Below are positions 62,401-64,000 of a DNA stretch of 64,000 nucleotides, one piece after another. Numbering within the stretch: position 1 is the stretch's first letter; each line of letters starts with the position of its first letter. This DNA comes from Pycnopodia helianthoides (Eukaryota > Echinodermata > Asteroidea > Forcipulatida > Asteriidae). The stretch is taken from positions 20,919,273 through 20,983,272 of the forward strand of contig CM063248.1 in NCBI GenBank assembly GCA_032158295.1, in the 5' to 3' direction. The translations under genes were made by a program, and so were the position numbers. The notes under the pieces are model-generated. The model had not been told where the DNA came from. It made no database searches and saw only the letters and a program-made list of their open reading frames with translations.

Positions 62401-64000
62401 TATTTTTGTTCACAATGATAACAAGTCTTGGGGTTTCATTTGGTTTTCGGGGACGTCTTTTAAATAACGCCGTTTTCAATTTCCGACATCACGATAAGTG
62501 CGTGGGGGTAAATCTTTTTGATCCACCTGCCACTCATCACTGATAACCAATGACGTAAATATAAATACAAGATAAATCCCTGATATTTCCTTATCTTAAA
62601 ACAGTTTAATGCAAGGTTGACCGGTGCACTTCGCAATCTCATCGAAGACTCGTTCGTCCAGCCTGTTTATAGGACTATTTTTTAGGTAAGAGTACATCAT
62701 TAATGCAATGTTTCTTCACCTCGTCCGTTAAATCGGTATTTTTAAATATATTTTTTACGAAGTCGTTGTGAACGGTTAGCTCCTAATTTAATTGTGCCGT
62801 TTTGCTCGATAATCTGACGTTGGAATTATCATGATATTTGTTTTCTAAAAATGACAATTCAGGGCAGGGTAATTTTCTGAAAATGTTAGTACTGTCAGTA
62901 ATCATTCGAGAATACAAGCTCATGCATTAAGCTCTCTTTAGGATGCTTGGTCCGTTTTGGGGCCGATTTGACCCGAAATTTAGATTTAAATTTTACATAG
63001 CTATTTTTATAGATTCGAGAAAGTTATCAGATTTCGTTTGAGGTGTTTCACGGAAAAAAATAGCCAATAATAAGTGGTAATTAATCAAATAAAAAAAAAC
63101 TGTTGGGATCCCCACATTATCTCACGTCTATCAGCCATGTAAAAAATGTTTGCATCTTACATGTTTTTAGTGCACTGTATCATCCGCTGCATGCGACAGT
63201 TTTTCGTTTTGAAACAGCTTCCTCTGTCAATATTCGTTCAGAGAAAAGATTTTTCACAAAAATGTCTTCAGGCAAAAAACCAGGCCATGCAACTTTAAGT
63301 AATCTTCATTGACGCTACTTCTGATCAGCTTCTGATGCCCCGACCCTTCTGAGATCGTGGAAACAGTCCAACTCAAACAGAAGAACAAATCTTTACCCAA
63401 AGCATAAACTTCTTGAGCTTAGTAATAATAATATATTTCATAAGTTATTAATTTTTTTTAGCGCATCGGAGTCACTTCTCCACAGGGCAATTACAATTTC
63501 GCTTCAAGCGTGGATTATGGGGACGCTGAAGCAAATTAAAGAGCAGCGAACTCTAAACGAGGGACGACATTCGATACAGTCAAGTTGGGTCACGGATACA
63601 AAACGGTGTCAACTTCAATGAGTCATCGCCATCATTGATGCAGAATCTAAACCCCTTCGTTTCATTAAGATGAATGTTCCAAACGGCTTATATACACATA
63701 CATATTTGTTCCTCTAGATAAATACAAGCTGTAAATAACAGTCCATGGTTACCACCTTACACCACGTGATCAGTTTACCTTTGTTATAATGATCGCAGAT
63801 ATATATATATATATATATATTTTAATGAAAGCGAAATCAACGGATGGAAAAACGATTTCTTTGCATTCCTTCTCTTAGTTGAATGGAGTCGTTTTTCCAG
63901 AAATATTCAGGAGTTAATTAGAATAAGTGTTTTTCCCCTGTATTTTTTTACGATGATAAATAACTTTAGAAGTACCCGTTTATTGCATACACAATATAAA
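62401..64000. other. Right flank, no supported gene
   Basis: AT-rich sequence with short open frames only. The longest (63,103-63,312, plus strand) shows no recognisable domain. An (AT)n microsatellite is listed separately. It may be 5' flank, 5' UTR intron of the DLC gene, or the start of an intergenic region. Confidence 0.5.
63798..63821. repeat. (AT)n microsatellite
   Basis: About 11-12 uninterrupted AT units near the right edge. Confidence 0.9.

Noticed and set aside
1..64000. Prokaryotic-type systems (operons, CRISPR arrays, phage genes)
   Set aside because: Long introns, consensus eukaryotic splice sites, SINEs and MITEs show this is an animal nuclear genome; no direct-repeat array was seen.

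Overview
This 64 kb window is AT-rich animal nuclear DNA and is almost entirely the 5' half of one intron-rich gene on the minus strand. The gene encodes a DLC-family Rho GTPase-activating protein, the single-copy invertebrate relative of vertebrate DLC1, STARD13 and STARD8. The call rests on several matching blocks in the right order: a SAM domain split over three exons, the acidic DESDEED...ISNKW...RRWSR block, the FLKRLDSLKLK and LVISEPI block, a tensin-type SVYGNVP motif, an LD-like helix, and the RRDSGVG-SLTRPNR block that sits ahead of RhoGAP in this family. The RhoGAP and START domains lie beyond the left edge. The repeats (tRNA-derived SINEs with a CTTTGTTCAACCC tail, GGGCCCAATTT-ended MITEs, a palindromic GGCCTGACG element) suggest an echinoderm, perhaps a sea star. 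That assignment is an inference from remembered repeat types and was not searched.

Layout, read right to left in transcription order. From 64,000 to 61,570 lies flanking or promoter-like DNA with locally more CpG and an inverted CCAAT box. Four candidate alternative first coding exons follow, at 61.4-61.6, 46.6-46.7, 41.2-41.5 and 37.8 kb. Each has an ATG and a splice donor, and each ends in phase 1, so each can join the common SAM exon at 24.6-24.7 kb. The SAM domain continues in exons at 15.7-15.8 and 9.6 kb. A 1,651-nt exon (3.4-5.0 kb) carries the Ser-rich linker, and a 298-nt exon (0.9-1.2 kb) ends the part visible here. All junctions are phase-consistent. With the shortest first exon the visible protein is about 723 residues.

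The introns hold DNA-transposon relics: a piggyBac-like TTAA element, two Harbinger-like MITEs with TTA/TAA duplications, two GGGCCCAATTT MITEs, a palindromic element with a second partial copy, a telomere-motif palindrome, and a hAT-like relic with a decayed zinc-finger ORF. They also hold SINE pieces, a LINE-type 3' tail, a large imperfect inverted repeat and microsatellites. I see no second protein gene that I can support, no CRISPR array, and nothing that looks bacterial or viral.
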